Origin: Clostridia bacterium UC5.1-2E3 | GTDB taxonomy: Bacteria > Bacillota > Clostridia > Lachnospirales > Lachnospiraceae | Length of the DNA: 64,000 bases | Direction of reading: 5' to 3' | Assembly (NCBI GenBank): GCA_001304875.1 | Contig: BBZO01000017.1 | Span: 1 to 64,000 of the forward strand | Part shown: piece after piece, positions 1-9,784 of the stretch | How positions within the stretch are numbered: position 1 is the first letter of the stretch | Layout of the letters: each line of letters starts with the position of its first letter | Position numbers and translations under genes: made by a program | The notes under the pieces: generated by a model | The model's input: only the letters and a program-made list of their open reading frames with translations | Told to the model about the DNA's origin: nothing | Database searches by the model: none

Positions 1-4
1 TGGC

Positions 5-33
5 ATTATAACACCTGTAAGATGATTTGTCAT
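5..33 (-). promoter_or_regulatory. Candidate sigma-A promoter reading out of the left edge
   Basis: On the minus strand there is an ATGACA -35-like element, a 17-bp spacer and a perfect TATAAT -10. It would drive a gene lying to the left of the window. No coding sequence of that gene is visible here. Confidence 0.4.
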
Positions 34-153
34 TGGTCAAATGAAAATATATACAGGAAATTATTTAAAGAAATTTACTCAGAAATTAGAAATCTGTCTG
101 AGGTTTGCCCCGGAAAAGGTATTTAGGCAAAAGTAATCTGGATAAAACCGGAG

Positions 154-177
154 AAAAAAGCCGGAAACAGAGGCTTT
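154..177 (-). terminator. Candidate terminator of the MATE gene
   Basis: Read on the minus strand, AAAGCC and GGCTTT form a 6-bp stem with a 9-nt loop, and a run of T follows directly. It lies about 60 bp past the stop codon of the MATE gene. The stem is short, so this is only a moderate call. Apart from this and the edge promoter I see nothing in positions 1-236. Confidence 0.4.
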
Positions 178-236
178 AAAAATCACTTTTAAAACACTCT
201 GTCCCCGGCAAATCAGAATCTGGCCAACCTTTCCAG

Positions 237-1577
237 TCAGCCTTCGCACTGCCCTGCCGTCCTCCGCTTCCATCCGCGGTAGGACCACAGCTCATACACC
301 GACATGACCGCCCAGCCAATCCCGACGCCCACCGACACCGCCTGGATCCCCAGAACCCCCAGCAGCGCATAGGTCCCCGCCACGCGGATCGGAATCTGTA
401 TAAATGTGGCGATCAGCGTGATCTTAAGCTCCCCGACCCCGCGGAAAAATCCCTGGAAGGTCTGGCAGATGGTGGTCAGAATGTAGAAGCAGGCCATCAG
501 CGTCAGATATTTCACGCCCAGCTCCAGCGCGTTTGTCTCCGCCTTTTCCAGAAACAGCCCGATAAACACACCGGCATGGGTGAAAATGACAATCGTGGCG
601 AACGCAATATAGCAGAACATGATGACCAGCATCCGCTTAACGCCGGCGATGATCCGCGCCCGCTTCTTCGCCCCGTTGTTCTGGGCGATGTAGGTCGTCA
701 GCGCCGCCGCCAGGCTGTCGCCGGGGGCCAGAATATAGTTGTCAGTGATGGAGGCCGCGTTGAACGCTGCCACCGCGTCGATGCCCAGCGTGTTCACCCC
801 CGACTGTACCAGAATCCGCCCCAGGTAGAGCACCGTCTGCTGGACGCCCGCCACCAGGCTGTAGTCGATGGTATCCTTTAAAAGCCCGGCGTTTATTTTA
901 AGATCGCCGAACGTGAGCCGCAGCATGGGAACCCGCGCCTGTATGTAGACGAAGGAGGCAAACGCCGACATCGCCTGGGAGCTGATGGTGGCCAGCGCCG
1001 CCCCCGCCACGCCCATGTGAAACGAGCCGATAAGCAGGATGTCCAGCACGATATTGGTGACCGTGGCGGCGACCAGCACGTAGAACGGAACCCTGGATTC
1101 CCCGATGGAGCGCAGCGCCGACGAGAAAATATTATAGAGATAGGTAAACGGCAGTCCCAGAGAAACAATGGCCAGATAGAGCGTCGCCATCTGCTCGATG
1201 TCCTCCGGCGTCTGCGTCAGCCGGATAAAGAGCCCGGAGCCCGCAAAGGAGAGAACCATCAGAATCCCCGTGAAGATCCCGCCGCTGACCAGGGCCGTCG
1301 CCAGCTCCTCCTTGAGCGTCTTTAACTTTCCCCCGCCGAAGAATGAGGCCATGAGCACCGAGGTGCCCAGCGAGATGCCGACGATGAAAAAGATCAGAAT
1401 GTTCATGATGGGCCCCGCTGCGCCCACCGCCGCCAGCGCCTCCTTCCCGTTGAAGCGCCCGACGATGACCGAGTCCGCCGTGTGGTAGAGCTGCTGGAGC
1501 AGATTCCCCATCAGAAGCGGGACCGAGTAGAGCAGAAGATGTTTTGTTATATTGCCCTCAGTCATGGACCGTATCAT
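237..1577 (-). CDS. MATE family multidrug/cation efflux transporter
   Basis: Intact 446-residue polytopic protein of the MATE (NorM/DinF-like) family, which exports drugs or metabolites in exchange for Na+ or H+. The N-terminus (MTEGNITKHLLLYSVPLLMG, then QQLYHTADSVIVGRF) is the typical start of clostridial MatE proteins. Two MatE repeats of about six transmembrane segments each follow, and the length is normal for the family. The ATG at 1577 is preceded by GGGGG at a good distance and by a consensus promoter. It is divergent from an RpiR-family regulator across about 150 bp, so that regulator may control it. The substrate cannot be told from sequence. Confidence 0.93.
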   Translation of the reverse strand: MIRSMTEGNITKHLLLYSVPLLMGNLLQQLYHTADSVIVGRFNGKEALAAVGAAGPIMNILIFFIVGISLGTSVLMASFFGGGKLKTLKEELATALVSGGIFTGILMVLSFAGSGLFIRLTQTPEDIEQMATLYLAIVSLGLPFTYLYNIFSSALRSIGESRVPFYVLVAATVTNIVLDILLIGSFHMGVAGAALATISSQAMSAFASFVYIQARVPMLRLTFGDLKINAGLLKDTIDYSLVAGVQQTVLYLGRILVQSGVNTLGIDAVAAFNAASITDNYILAPGDSLAAALTTYIAQNNGAKKRARIIAGVKRMLVIMFCYIAFATIVIFTHAGVFIGLFLEKAETNALELGVKYLTLMACFYILTTICQTFQGFFRGVGELKITLIATFIQIPIRVAGTYALLGVLGIQAVSVGVGIGWAVMSVYELWSYRGWKRRTAGQCEG

Positions 1578-1602
1578 ATAAATTCCCCCTCAAATCCCCA
1601 TA

Positions 1603-1622
1603 AATGATTATTTAAAATCATT
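1603..1622. promoter_or_regulatory. AATGATT/AATCATT dyad over the MATE promoter
   Basis: A perfect 7-bp inverted repeat with a 6-bp centre overlaps the -10 element of the MATE promoter. This is where a repressor would be expected to bind. The cognate protein is unknown, and the adjacent RpiR-type regulator is the obvious candidate. Confidence 0.35.
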
Positions 1623-1648
1623 ATATGACTGTAAATGAATATTGTCAA
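1620..1648 (-). promoter_or_regulatory. Sigma-A promoter of the MATE gene
   Basis: On the minus strand, a perfect TTGACA and a perfect TATAAT are separated by 17 bp, with the start codon about 45 bp downstream. Confidence 0.8.
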
Positions 1649-1670
1649 TCAAAAACACAGCCTGTTTTCA

Positions 1671-1699
1671 TTGACAAGCGATTTTTGAAATGATAGAAT
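1671..1699 (+). promoter_or_regulatory. Sigma-A promoter of the RpiR-family regulator
   Basis: TTGACA, a 17-bp spacer and TAGAAT, followed by an AGGAGAAAGGGAG ribosome binding region and the ATG at 1730. Its -35 mirrors the -35 of the divergent MATE promoter: TTGTCAAT at 1642-1649 and ATTGACAA at 1670-1677 form an 8-bp inverted repeat. Confidence 0.8.
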
Positions 1700-1729
1700 G
1701 GAAAAAGACAAGGAGAAAGGGAGCCGCCG

Positions 1730-2580
1730 ATGGAGAGGATTGAGGAGCGCATTTCCGGGGCAAAGCTGACGGCCCGCGACCGGAAGGTTCTGGACTACAT
1801 GATGAAGAACAAAGAGACCGCCTGCTTCATGGCGGCCGCCGAGATCGCGGAGCTTCTGGAGGTCAGCGCCTCCTGCGTGGTGCGCCTGTCGGGAAAGCTG
1901 GGATTTCCCACCTACTATCAGTTCAAGCGCGCGCTCCAGGAGGAGGTGGCGAAGAGCCGTCTGGAGGAGAAGGGCGAGCCCATCCCCTACGAGCGCATCA
2001 AGGAGTATGAAAATCTCACCGACCGCGAGATGATCGAGCGCTCACCCAGAACATCCAGGGAAATATGGCCAGGGATTTAAGCGGAGAGCTCACGGAGCGC
2101 CTTAAGGAGGCCGCGGCCATGATTTCCTCCGCCAGGCGGGTCTATCTGGCGGGCTTTCGCGCTGTGACCGGCTTCGCCAATTCCTTTGCGGTCATGTTAA
2201 ACTGTATCCGTCCGGACGTCTACGTGATTCCGGCGGCCCAGCCCACCATCGATTTCCTGGCGGATTTAACGCCTGAGGATTTAATCGTCCCCATCGCGTT
2301 TCACCGCTACTCGAAGGACACCCTGTTTGTGGCGGAGATGGGAAAACAGGCCGGGTGCAGAATCCTGGCCATCACCGACAGCCTGGTGGCTCCCGTGGCC
2401 CGGGGGGCGGATCTGACGATCCCGATCCACGTGGAGAGCTTCACATTTTTTAACTCCTATGTGAGCCTGGCCATGGTCATGGATCTTCTGACCGGTCTTG
2501 TCAGCAAGCAGAACAAGGGGCAGAACGAGGAGCGCCTGAGACGGATGGAAAAATATCTGGATCAGACGGGACAGTATTAG
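1730..2580 (+). CDS. MurR/RpiR family transcriptional regulator (one frameshift)
   Basis: Regulator with an N-terminal RpiR helix-turn-helix domain (about residues 1-77, including SASCVVRLSGKLGFPTYYQF) and a C-terminal SIS domain (about 110-270) that normally senses phosphosugars. The frame breaks near 2037, where GAGCGCTC should read GAGGCGCTC. Restoring one G joins the halves into a normal 283-residue protein. Its divergence from the MATE gene and position just before the heptose genes leave its target open. A phosphosugar ligand is a family-level inference. Confidence 0.85.
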
Positions 2581-2606
2581 ACACGATATTATATTTATGT
2601 TAAAAT
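2577..2606 (+). promoter_or_regulatory. Candidate promoter of the heptose operon
   Basis: TTAGAC, an 18-bp spacer and TAAAAT overlap the stop codon of the upstream regulator gene and lie just before the AGGAGG of hddC. The match to consensus is weak, so read-through from the regulator is also possible. Confidence 0.35.
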
Positions 2607-2627
2607 AAATTCATCAGGAGGACAGAC

Positions 2628-3338
2628 ATGCAGGCAGTGTTACTGGCGGGCGGCCTGGGAACCAGGCTCAGAAGCGTGGTGAGCGACAGGCCGAAGCCCA
2701 TGGCGCTGGTGGACGGGAAACCGTTCATGGAGTACGTGATCATGCAGCTTAAAAAATACGGGATCGGCGAGATTATTTTCGCCGTGGGGTACAAGGGCAG
2801 CATGGTGGAGGAGTATTTTAAGGACGGGCGGAAGCTGGGAGTGAAGGTCTCCTACGCCTACGAGGAGGAGCTTCTCGGCACCGCGGGGGCCATAAAGAAC
2901 GCGGGAAAGCTGGTGACGGACGACCGGTTCTTCGTGCTGAACGCGGACACATTTTACCAGATGGACTACAGCCGCCTCACGAAGCTGGCTGGGGAGCAGG
3001 GCCTGGACATGGCGCTGGTACTGCGGCGGGTGGAGGACGTGTCCCGCTACGGGCGGGCAGAGCTCGACGGGGATGGACGGCTGGTGAGCTTCAACGAGAA
3101 GACCGAGGAAAAACGGCCGGGAACCATCAACGGCGGCGTGTATCTGATGCGCCGGGAGCTCCTTGCGGAGATACCGGACGGAAAGGTTTCCCTTGAAAAT
3201 GAGATGATACCGAAGTGGCTGGGGGAGCACAGGGCCCTCGGCGGTTTCGTCAACGACGGATATTTTATAGACATAGGCATTCCGGAGGACTATTTAAAAT
3301 TCAAGCAGGACGTGGAGGAAGGAGTTGTCACATGGTAA
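2628..3338 (+). CDS. hddC: D-glycero-D-manno-heptose 1-phosphate guanylyltransferase-type nucleotidyltransferase
   Basis: Intact 236-residue sugar-nucleotide transferase with the N-terminal signature LAGGLGTRLRSV and the PKPMALVDGKPFMEYV segment (residues 4-34). Family members transfer GMP from GTP to D-glycero-alpha-D-manno-heptose 1-phosphate, giving GDP-heptose. The sequence alone would allow another hexose-1-phosphate. The heptose assignment rests on the next three genes, which encode the other steps of that pathway. The stop codon overlaps the start of the kinase gene (ATGGTAA), indicating translational coupling. An AGGAGG motif precedes the ATG. Confidence 0.82.
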   Translation: MQAVLLAGGLGTRLRSVVSDRPKPMALVDGKPFMEYVIMQLKKYGIGEIIFAVGYKGSMVEEYFKDGRKLGVKVSYAYEEELLGTAGAIKNAGKLVTDDRFFVLNADTFYQMDYSRLTKLAGEQGLDMALVLRRVEDVSRYGRAELDGDGRLVSFNEKTEEKRPGTINGGVYLMRRELLAEIPDGKVSLENEMIPKWLGEHRALGGFVNDGYFIDIGIPEDYLKFKQDVEEGVVTW

Positions 3339-4417
3339 TCAGAGGACGGGCGCCGCTTCGCATCAGCTTCGGCGGCGGAGGAACGGATGTCGCGCCGTTC
3401 TGCGTGGAGCAGGGCGGAGCCATTATCGGAAGTACGATCAATAAATACGCATACTGTTCGATCATTCCCAGGGATGACGATGAGATCGTCGTCCACTCCC
3501 TGGATTTCGACATGACGGTCAAATACAACACAAAAGAAAATTACGTCTACGACGGGCGGCTGGATCTGGTGACGGCGGCTCTCAAGGCCATGGATATCAA
3601 GCAGGGCTGCGAGGTGTATTTACAGTGCGACGCCCCGCCCGGATCGGGCCTTGGAACCTCGTCCACGGTGATGGTGGCGCTTCTGATCGCCATGGCCAAG
3701 TGGAAAGGCGTGGAGATGGACGGATACGCGCTGGCGGATCTGGCATACCATGTGGAGAGGGAGGATTTGAAGATCGCTGGCGGCTACCAGGACCAGTACG
3801 CGGCCACCTTCGGCGGCTTCAATTTCATCGAGTTCCACGGGCGCAACGACGTGGTGGTGAACCCGCTGCGCATCAAGAAGGACATCATTCACGAGCTGCA
3901 GTACAATCTGCTTTTATGCTACACGGGCAACATTCACGTGTCGGCCAACATCATCACCGACCAGGTGAATAACTATAAAAATAAAAATGAGGATGCCGTC
4001 AAGGCCATGTGCGAGGTGAAGGCGCTGGCCTACGCCATGAAGGATGAGCTTTTGAAGGGCAATCTGCACAGCTTCGGAAAGCTTTTAGACTACGGCTGGC
4101 AGAGCAAGAAGCGCATGAGCAATAAGATCACAAACCCGCAGATCGACACGCTCTACGAGGAGGCGTTAAAGGCCGGGGCTTTGGGCGGAAAGCTTCTGGG
4201 AGCCGGCGGCGGCGGTTATCTTCTGATGTACTGTCCGTACAATGTAAAGCATAAGGTGGCGGCCCGCATGGAGGCGGCCGGCGGGCAGCTGGCCGACTGG
4301 AATTTCGAGCTGCGCGGCGCCCAGGCCTGGGTGGCCGACAAGGACCGCTGGAAATACGACGAGGTGAAGGTGCGCATTTCCAACGGAGATTACACGTTTC
4401 CGCTGGGGGATAAATAG
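3332..4417 (+). CDS. hddA: D-glycero-D-manno-heptose 7-phosphate kinase-type GHMP kinase
   Basis: 361-residue GHMP-superfamily kinase. Visible motifs are RGRAPLRISFGGGGTD at the N-terminus, the ATP-binding PPGSGLGTSS near residue 100 and GGKLLGAGGGGYLL near the C-terminus. HddA phosphorylates heptose 7-phosphate at C1 to the 1,7-bisphosphate on the GDP-heptose route. I chose the ATG at 3332 because it overlaps the upstream stop codon and begins the conserved domain directly. The open frame reaches back to 3215, but that part lies inside hddC. The stop codon is followed immediately by the ATG of gmhB. Confidence 0.88.
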   Translation: MVIRGRAPLRISFGGGGTDVAPFCVEQGGAIIGSTINKYAYCSIIPRDDDEIVVHSLDFDMTVKYNTKENYVYDGRLDLVTAALKAMDIKQGCEVYLQCDAPPGSGLGTSSTVMVALLIAMAKWKGVEMDGYALADLAYHVEREDLKIAGGYQDQYAATFGGFNFIEFHGRNDVVVNPLRIKKDIIHELQYNLLLCYTGNIHVSANIITDQVNNYKNKNEDAVKAMCEVKALAYAMKDELLKGNLHSFGKLLDYGWQSKKRMSNKITNPQIDTLYEEALKAGALGGKLLGAGGGGYLLMYCPYNVKHKVAARMEAAGGQLADWNFELRGAQAWVADKDRWKYDEVKVRISNGDYTFPLGDK

Positions 4418-4973
4418 ATGGACAGAGTCGTGTTTCTGGACCGGGACGGGACCATCAACGAGGAGGTCGAGTACCTGTACCGCCCGGAGGATTTAAGATT
4501 CCTGCCCGGCGTTCCGGAGGCCATAAAGCGGCTGAACGGGGCGGGCTTCAAGGTGGTGGTCATCACCAACCAGGCGGGCGTGGCCAGGGGTTATTACACC
4601 GAGGCGGACGTGGAGCGGCTTCACAGCTATATGAACCGTCTGCTGGAGGAGAAGGGCGCCCACATCGACGGGTTTTATTACTGCCCCCATCACCCGGAGC
4701 ACGGGATCGGGGAATATAAAAAGGACTGCGAATGCAGGAAACCGAAGACCGGGATGTTTCTCCGGGCGGAGAAGGATTTTCCGGCGGATAAAGAGCACTC
4801 CTTCATGGTGGGCGACAAGCTCATCGATGTGGAGGCCGGGAAAATTACGGGGTGCGCGCCGTCCTGGTGGGAACCGGGTACGGGAAGGAGCTTAAGGACG
4901 CGGGGGATACGATTTCTACGCCGACGACTTAAGCGGCGCGGTGGACTGGATTCTCGCGGAGGTGACAGAATGA
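4418..4973 (+). CDS. gmhB: HAD-family heptose 1,7-bisphosphate phosphatase (two frameshifts)
   Basis: HAD-IIIA phosphatase that removes the C7 phosphate of heptose bisphosphate. Motif I is [11 protein letters not shown], motif II is [12 protein letters not shown], the zinc-loop cysteines sit in CPHHPEHG and [10 protein letters not shown], and the last acidic motif is [12 protein letters not shown]. One A is missing near 4843 and one T near 4912. Restoring both gives a normal 185-residue protein ending in TGA at 4971-4973, which overlaps the gmhA start (ATGA). As deposited, the frame runs through a false linker into gmhA and simulates a 398-residue fusion. Confidence 0.87.
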
Positions 4974-5614
4974 ACAGTGAATACAGATATTTGGACGAAT
5001 TGACAGAGAGATACCCCGTGCTGGCCCCGGTGCGCCGGGACATCGAGGCGGTCTATGAGATGCTTAGGGACTGTTTTGCCGGCGGCGGCAAGCTTTTGAT
5101 CGCCGGCAACGGCGGAAGCTGTGCCGACGCGGAGCACATCGTGGGCGAGCTGATGAAGGGCTTCGTGCTCCCGCGGACGCTGGGGGACGATTTAAAGGAG
5201 CGGTTAAAGGCCGCAGACCCGGAGCGGGGAGAGATGCTTGCCGGGAAGCTGCAGCTTGGCCTTCCGGCCATCGCGCTCACCGGGCACAGCGGGCTTTCCA
5301 CCGCGTTTTTGAACGACGTGGACGGGGATCTGATCTTTGCGCAGCAGACGCTGGGCTACGGGAAACCGGGCGATGTGTTTCTGGGGATTTCCACCTCCGG
5401 AAACTCAAAAAATGTGATGTGCGCGGCGGTGACGGCGCGGGCGCTGGGAATGAAGGTGGCGGTTTTAAGCGGCCGGGACGGGGGATGCCTGGGGGCATTT
5501 GCCGACGCGGCCATCGTGGTTCCGGAGCGGGAGACGTTTAAGATCCAGGAGCTCCACCTGCCGGTGTACCACGCGCTGTGTCTGATGCTGGAGGAGCATT
5601 TCTTCGGACAGTGA
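4970..5614 (+). CDS. gmhA: Sedoheptulose 7-phosphate isomerase (SIS domain)
   Basis: 214-residue SIS-domain protein with [35 protein letters not shown] and [11 protein letters not shown], all typical of GmhA phosphoheptose isomerases. These convert sedoheptulose 7-phosphate into D-glycero-D-manno-heptose 7-phosphate, the first committed step. It completes a four-gene GDP-heptose set with hddC, hddA and gmhB. The ATG at 4970 overlaps the gmhB stop codon and follows GGAGGTGACAGA, a good ribosome binding region inside gmhB. Confidence 0.9.
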   Translation: MNSEYRYLDELTERYPVLAPVRRDIEAVYEMLRDCFAGGGKLLIAGNGGSCADAEHIVGELMKGFVLPRTLGDDLKERLKAADPERGEMLAGKLQLGLPAIALTGHSGLSTAFLNDVDGDLIFAQQTLGYGKPGDVFLGISTSGNSKNVMCAAVTARALGMKVAVLSGRDGGCLGAFADAAIVVPERETFKIQELHLPVYHALCLMLEEHFFGQ

Positions 5615-5625
5615 GACATAGGAGA

Positions 5626-7522
5626 ATGCATCGGGGGACGACAGAAGCTGTGAACGAGAGAGTACGACGACCGGGCCTGTGGGTATTGGCGCTCGCCCCG
5701 CTGGCCATGTATGTGATTTTTGAGAGCGCCACCGGGAATCTCCTTCAGATCCGGGGAATCCCGCTCATACTGAATCTGATATTTTTCTATATGTTTTACT
5801 CGCTGGGGTTCGTTCTCACGAACTCCTCGCGGGTGACCTGTATATTCTTAAATACACTGCTGACAGTGCTGGCCCTGGGCGAGTATTATGTGGTGGATTT
5901 TCGATACAGACCGATCATGGTCTGGGACGCACTGTCTCTGCGCACGGCGGTTTCCGTGTCGTCCAGCTATCAATATGACATTACGCCGGGGGTGGCGTCT
6001 GTGGTGTGCGCGTCGCTGGCGCTGAGCGCGCTGGCTTTTAAGTTTCCGTTTCGTATAGAAAAGGGAAGACTGCGCGCGAGGGCTGCGGCTCTGGCGGCGG
6101 GAGGGTCCGCTTTATTTCTCGCATTGTTCTACGGAAAAATGATCGACGGATTCGACCTTCACACCCGCATGTGGGATCCGGTGGTCAGCTACCGGGAGGA
6201 CGGGTATATCCTGTCCACCATGGTGGGAATCAGCTATCTGAAGGCGGATGCGCCGGAGGGCTACTCCCCGGAGCGGGCGGCTGGGATCGCCGCGCGCGCG
6301 GAGCGGGAACTGGATGCGGCGGAAGCGGCTGCGGCGCAAGCTGCGGCAAATACGCTGGAGGCGCAGGCCGTGACGGAAACGCCGGGCACGCAGGCTGCAT
6401 TGGATGACACCCCTCTGCGCTGGAAAACGGACACCGACATCACGCCCACCCACATCATCTGTATCATGAACGAGAGTTTTTCCGATCTGGGGGAGATCCG
6501 GGATTTCCCGACCAATGTCCCCTATCTGGATTACTATAGAAGCCTCGAGGACAACTGTCTGAAGGGCGATCTCTACGTGCCGGTGTTCGGCGCGATGACC
6601 TGCAACACGGAGTTTGAGTTTCTCACCGGAAACTCGCTTGTATTTGCGCCGGAGGGGAGCGTGCCGTTCCAGCTCTACATGAAGGAGCCCAGTTACTCGC
6701 TGGCCTCACTTCTTAAGGATCAGGCTACGAGACCATCGCCATGCACCCGTACCCGGCGGGCAACTGGAACCGGGAGCAGGCCTACGCAGCCATGGGCTTC
6801 GATACCTTCCTGGCGGAGGAGTTTTTGAGGGGAGCGAAACGCTCAGGGGCTACGTGAGCGACCGGGCCAACTATGAAAAGATCACGGAGGTGACGGAGAG
6901 CCGGAAGGGGGACCCCCTTTTCATCTTCAACGTCACCATGCAGAACCACGGCGGATACGGCCATGAGGACTTTGAGCCCACGGTCTGGCCGGCGGAGTAT
7001 GAGGGAGCTCCGCTGGCAGAGCAGTACCTCACGCTGATGCGTGAGTCGGACCAGGCGCTCGAGTATCTCATCGAGTATTATAAGGATGCCGAAGATCCGA
7101 CGATGATCGTGCTGTTCGGCGATCACCGGCCGGGGCTGGAGAACGGCTTTTACGAGTATCTTCTGGGAAAGCCCATTGCGGAGCTTTCCATCCAGGAGTA
7201 CGCGGACCTTTACACGACGCCGTTCCTTGTATGGACCAACTATGAGACTCCCTTTGAGGAGTCGGAGGGCATGAGCGCCCAGTACCTTTCCACCTGTGTT
7301 CTGGAGAGGGCAAATCTTAAGCTGTCCGGTTACAATTACCTGCTGGACAGAATGAGCCGGGAGGCTTTGGCAGTTCATTTCCTTGGATACAAGGACGGGG
7401 AGGGCCTGTGGCATCCCTGGGACGGGGAGGAGCCCCCGGTGTTTGCGGAGACCAGAATCATGCAGTACAACAACATGTTTGATCTGGAAAACCGCATCGA
7501 CGGATTTTTTGCGGTGGATTAA
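5626..7522 (+). CDS. LtaS-like membrane phosphotransferase, alkaline phosphatase superfamily (two frameshifts)
   Basis: About 632 residues: five N-terminal transmembrane segments (to about residue 165), an Ala/Glu-rich linker, then an extracellular sulfatase-fold domain like lipoteichoic acid synthase. Candidate metal and catalytic residues are Glu in IMNESFSDL, Thr in GAMTCNTEFEF, His in MQNHGGYGH and Asp-His in FGDHRPGLENG. One G is missing near 6722 and one T near 6823. Restoring both makes the frame continuous. The start is uncertain: ATG 5626 is too close to its AGGAG, and GTG 5650 is the alternative. Its place in a glycan locus suggests it adds phosphoglycerol or a similar group to a surface polymer rather than making bulk LTA. 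Confidence 0.83.
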
Positions 7523-7549
7523 TTAAGTGGGAGAATAACGGGAGGTAAC

Positions 7550-9784
7550 ATGGAAAAACAGGGGAAACTATTTGCAGGGATTGTAGGGGGAGTGACGATG
7601 TTCGTCCTCCTTGCGGGAATCGCAGGCCTGTTTGCGGCGGGCCCCCTGGGAGAGATCCTTGTCAGACGGGAGACACTGATCATGGGAGCGGAGCTTCTGG
7701 GGACGTTCCTGCTCTTCTGGTTTGTGCTGGAAAAATGCAAGAGGAACGCCAGCAGGAATTTCTTCCTGATCGTCATTATTGTTGTGTTTACCTGGTGCCA
7801 TCAGATATTTCTGCCCCTTCTCATTGCGCTGGCCTATGTGCTCTATCTGATTCTGCTGGGCCGGTGCATCCGGAAGGTGGCTCTCTATAAACTGACCTAT
7901 GAGATGGAATTTCAGGAGAAAATGGCAGTCAATTTCATGGTGGCTGCGCCGCAGTGATCGCGGGAATCTGCATCTTATCACTGTTTGGCGTCGGCGATAT
8001 CTTTCTGATCCGGAAGATCATCCTGCTGTCCGGTGTGCTGCTCTTTTCCCTGGCAATCGTGGAGGAGGTGGAGGAGGAGGTTCCGAAGCACTACATGATG
8101 GTCGGAAGAAAGCAGAGGCTGTTCCTCTCCATCGCGGCGGCCATGGTATTTCTGCAGGCCGGGCGCATCAACATCGCCATGGACTACGATACGCTCCATT
8201 ACAGCGTGCGCAGCCAGTACGTGCTGAACGCGGGCCTGGGAATCTACGAAAACCTGGGGATGAACAATGTGGTCTACACCTATCCCAAGGGGCTGGAGAT
8301 TCTGACCATGCCGTTTGCGGACCTCAAATCCTACAGCTACATTCCGGCGTTTAACCTGTGGGTCACCGTGGGAACGCTGGTCTGCATCTATATGCTGGTC
8401 CGTCACTTATCTTCCCGGCGCGCGGCCTGGAGAACCGTGGCGGTGGCCGCCTGCATCCCGGCGATCATGAACATGGGGGCCTCGGCGAAGACCGACGCCA
8501 TCACCCTGTTCTTCCAGCTGATGGCCATTTATTTCGTCATGCAGTACATGCGGGAGAAACGGCAGCCCTATCTTCTGATGGGCGGGAGCGCACTGATTTT
8601 AAGCTATGCCATGAAGCCGACGGCCGTCGTGTTCTCCAGCCTGGTGCTGGTGGTATCGGTGGTGTGCCTGGTGAAGCATAAGCTGGTAAAAATCCGTCTG
8701 GCGGACCGCTGGTGGATCCTGGTGATTCCGGAGGTGCTGGCGCTCATCGGCGTGTGGGCCCGGACATTTTTCCTCACGGGAGTCCCGGTGACCTCGGTAT
8801 TTACCGGTCTCCTAAACAAAATCGGATTTAAGCTCAGATATCCTTTCAACGCTGCGGAGGTTCCCAACAGCGGCGGCGAGCTGCTGTCGGCGGAGGGCTG
8901 GATCAACCTGGTGAAGCGCCTCTTCGGCGTCCTCATCGCGCCGGTGGGGGAGGACATGGCCCACGTGGTCATCGCCTGGGGCTCGGGGCTCATACTGGTC
9001 TTTCTGGTGGTGATCGTGCTGGCGCGGCGCATGAAGACGATCCAGGTGGCCCGCGTCCGGGAGCATCAGCACAAGTACGTGTGCTCGCTGATGACCGTGG
9101 TGGGGCTTGCCAGCATTGTCAGCCTGCGGATGCTGTGGCAGGTGGACGGAAATTATTTCATGCTGTTCTACTGCCTGGTGGTTGTGGAGGCCATGGTGGC
9201 GCTCGATTATTTTACAAAGAAGACGCGTCTGGAGATTATGCCGCGGCTGGCGGCGCCCATGCTGCTTTTAAATGTGGTGGTGATGATGTGCACCAACTGG
9301 GCGGGAGCCGTGGGGTTCTCGCCGGTGAACCTGGTGCACTCCGGATATTTTGACCATCGGGCGAAGGCCCACCAGGACATGATCGACAGCGGCAACGCGG
9401 CCATCTGGAACATGCTGGAGGTCAATCCCAGGACCAGGCTTCTGGCCGTGGGCGAGGAGCCGGAGGTGCTCTCGTTCCCCTGCATCGCGCAGACCTACAA
9501 TGACATGAGCGGAAGCGGCGGCGACGTGCACCTGGTAAAGACCTTAGCTCAGTTTAAAGAGTATCTGGACTGGGCAAAGATCGACTTTATCTACGTGCAG
9601 GCCGGCTTCGTGGAGCCGGGCTCGGGTGTGGGATATCCTCTGCTACATGCTGGAGGACGGCAGTCTCACCGATCTTAGGACGGAGCACGGCAACGCCATC
9701 GGCACCGTGGATCTGGACGGGGAGCCGTCGGAGGATGCACGGAAAAATTTAGAGTATTTTAAAGAGGCTTACTATGCGAAATAG
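7550..9784 (+). CDS. Large polytopic membrane protein, probable GT-C glycosyltransferase (frameshifted)
   Basis: About 745 residues after correction, with many hydrophobic segments. The motif MDYDTLHYSVRSQYVL follows a transmembrane segment, and an acidic residue in that kind of outer loop is typical of lipid-linked-sugar-dependent GT-C enzymes. One G is missing near 7941 (GTGGGCTGC expected). Near 9626 a two-base loss, probably one CG of CGCG, must be restored to reach the TAG at 9782-9784. The gene overlaps the next one by 11 bp. I do not recognise a specific family, and a polymerase or glycan-modifying role is inferred from context only. Confidence 0.7.

Noticed and set aside
3215..3331. 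N-terminal extension of the heptose kinase
   Set aside because: The extension lies within the conserved hddC 3' end, and the kinase domain starts directly at ATG 3332, which overlaps the hddC stop codon.
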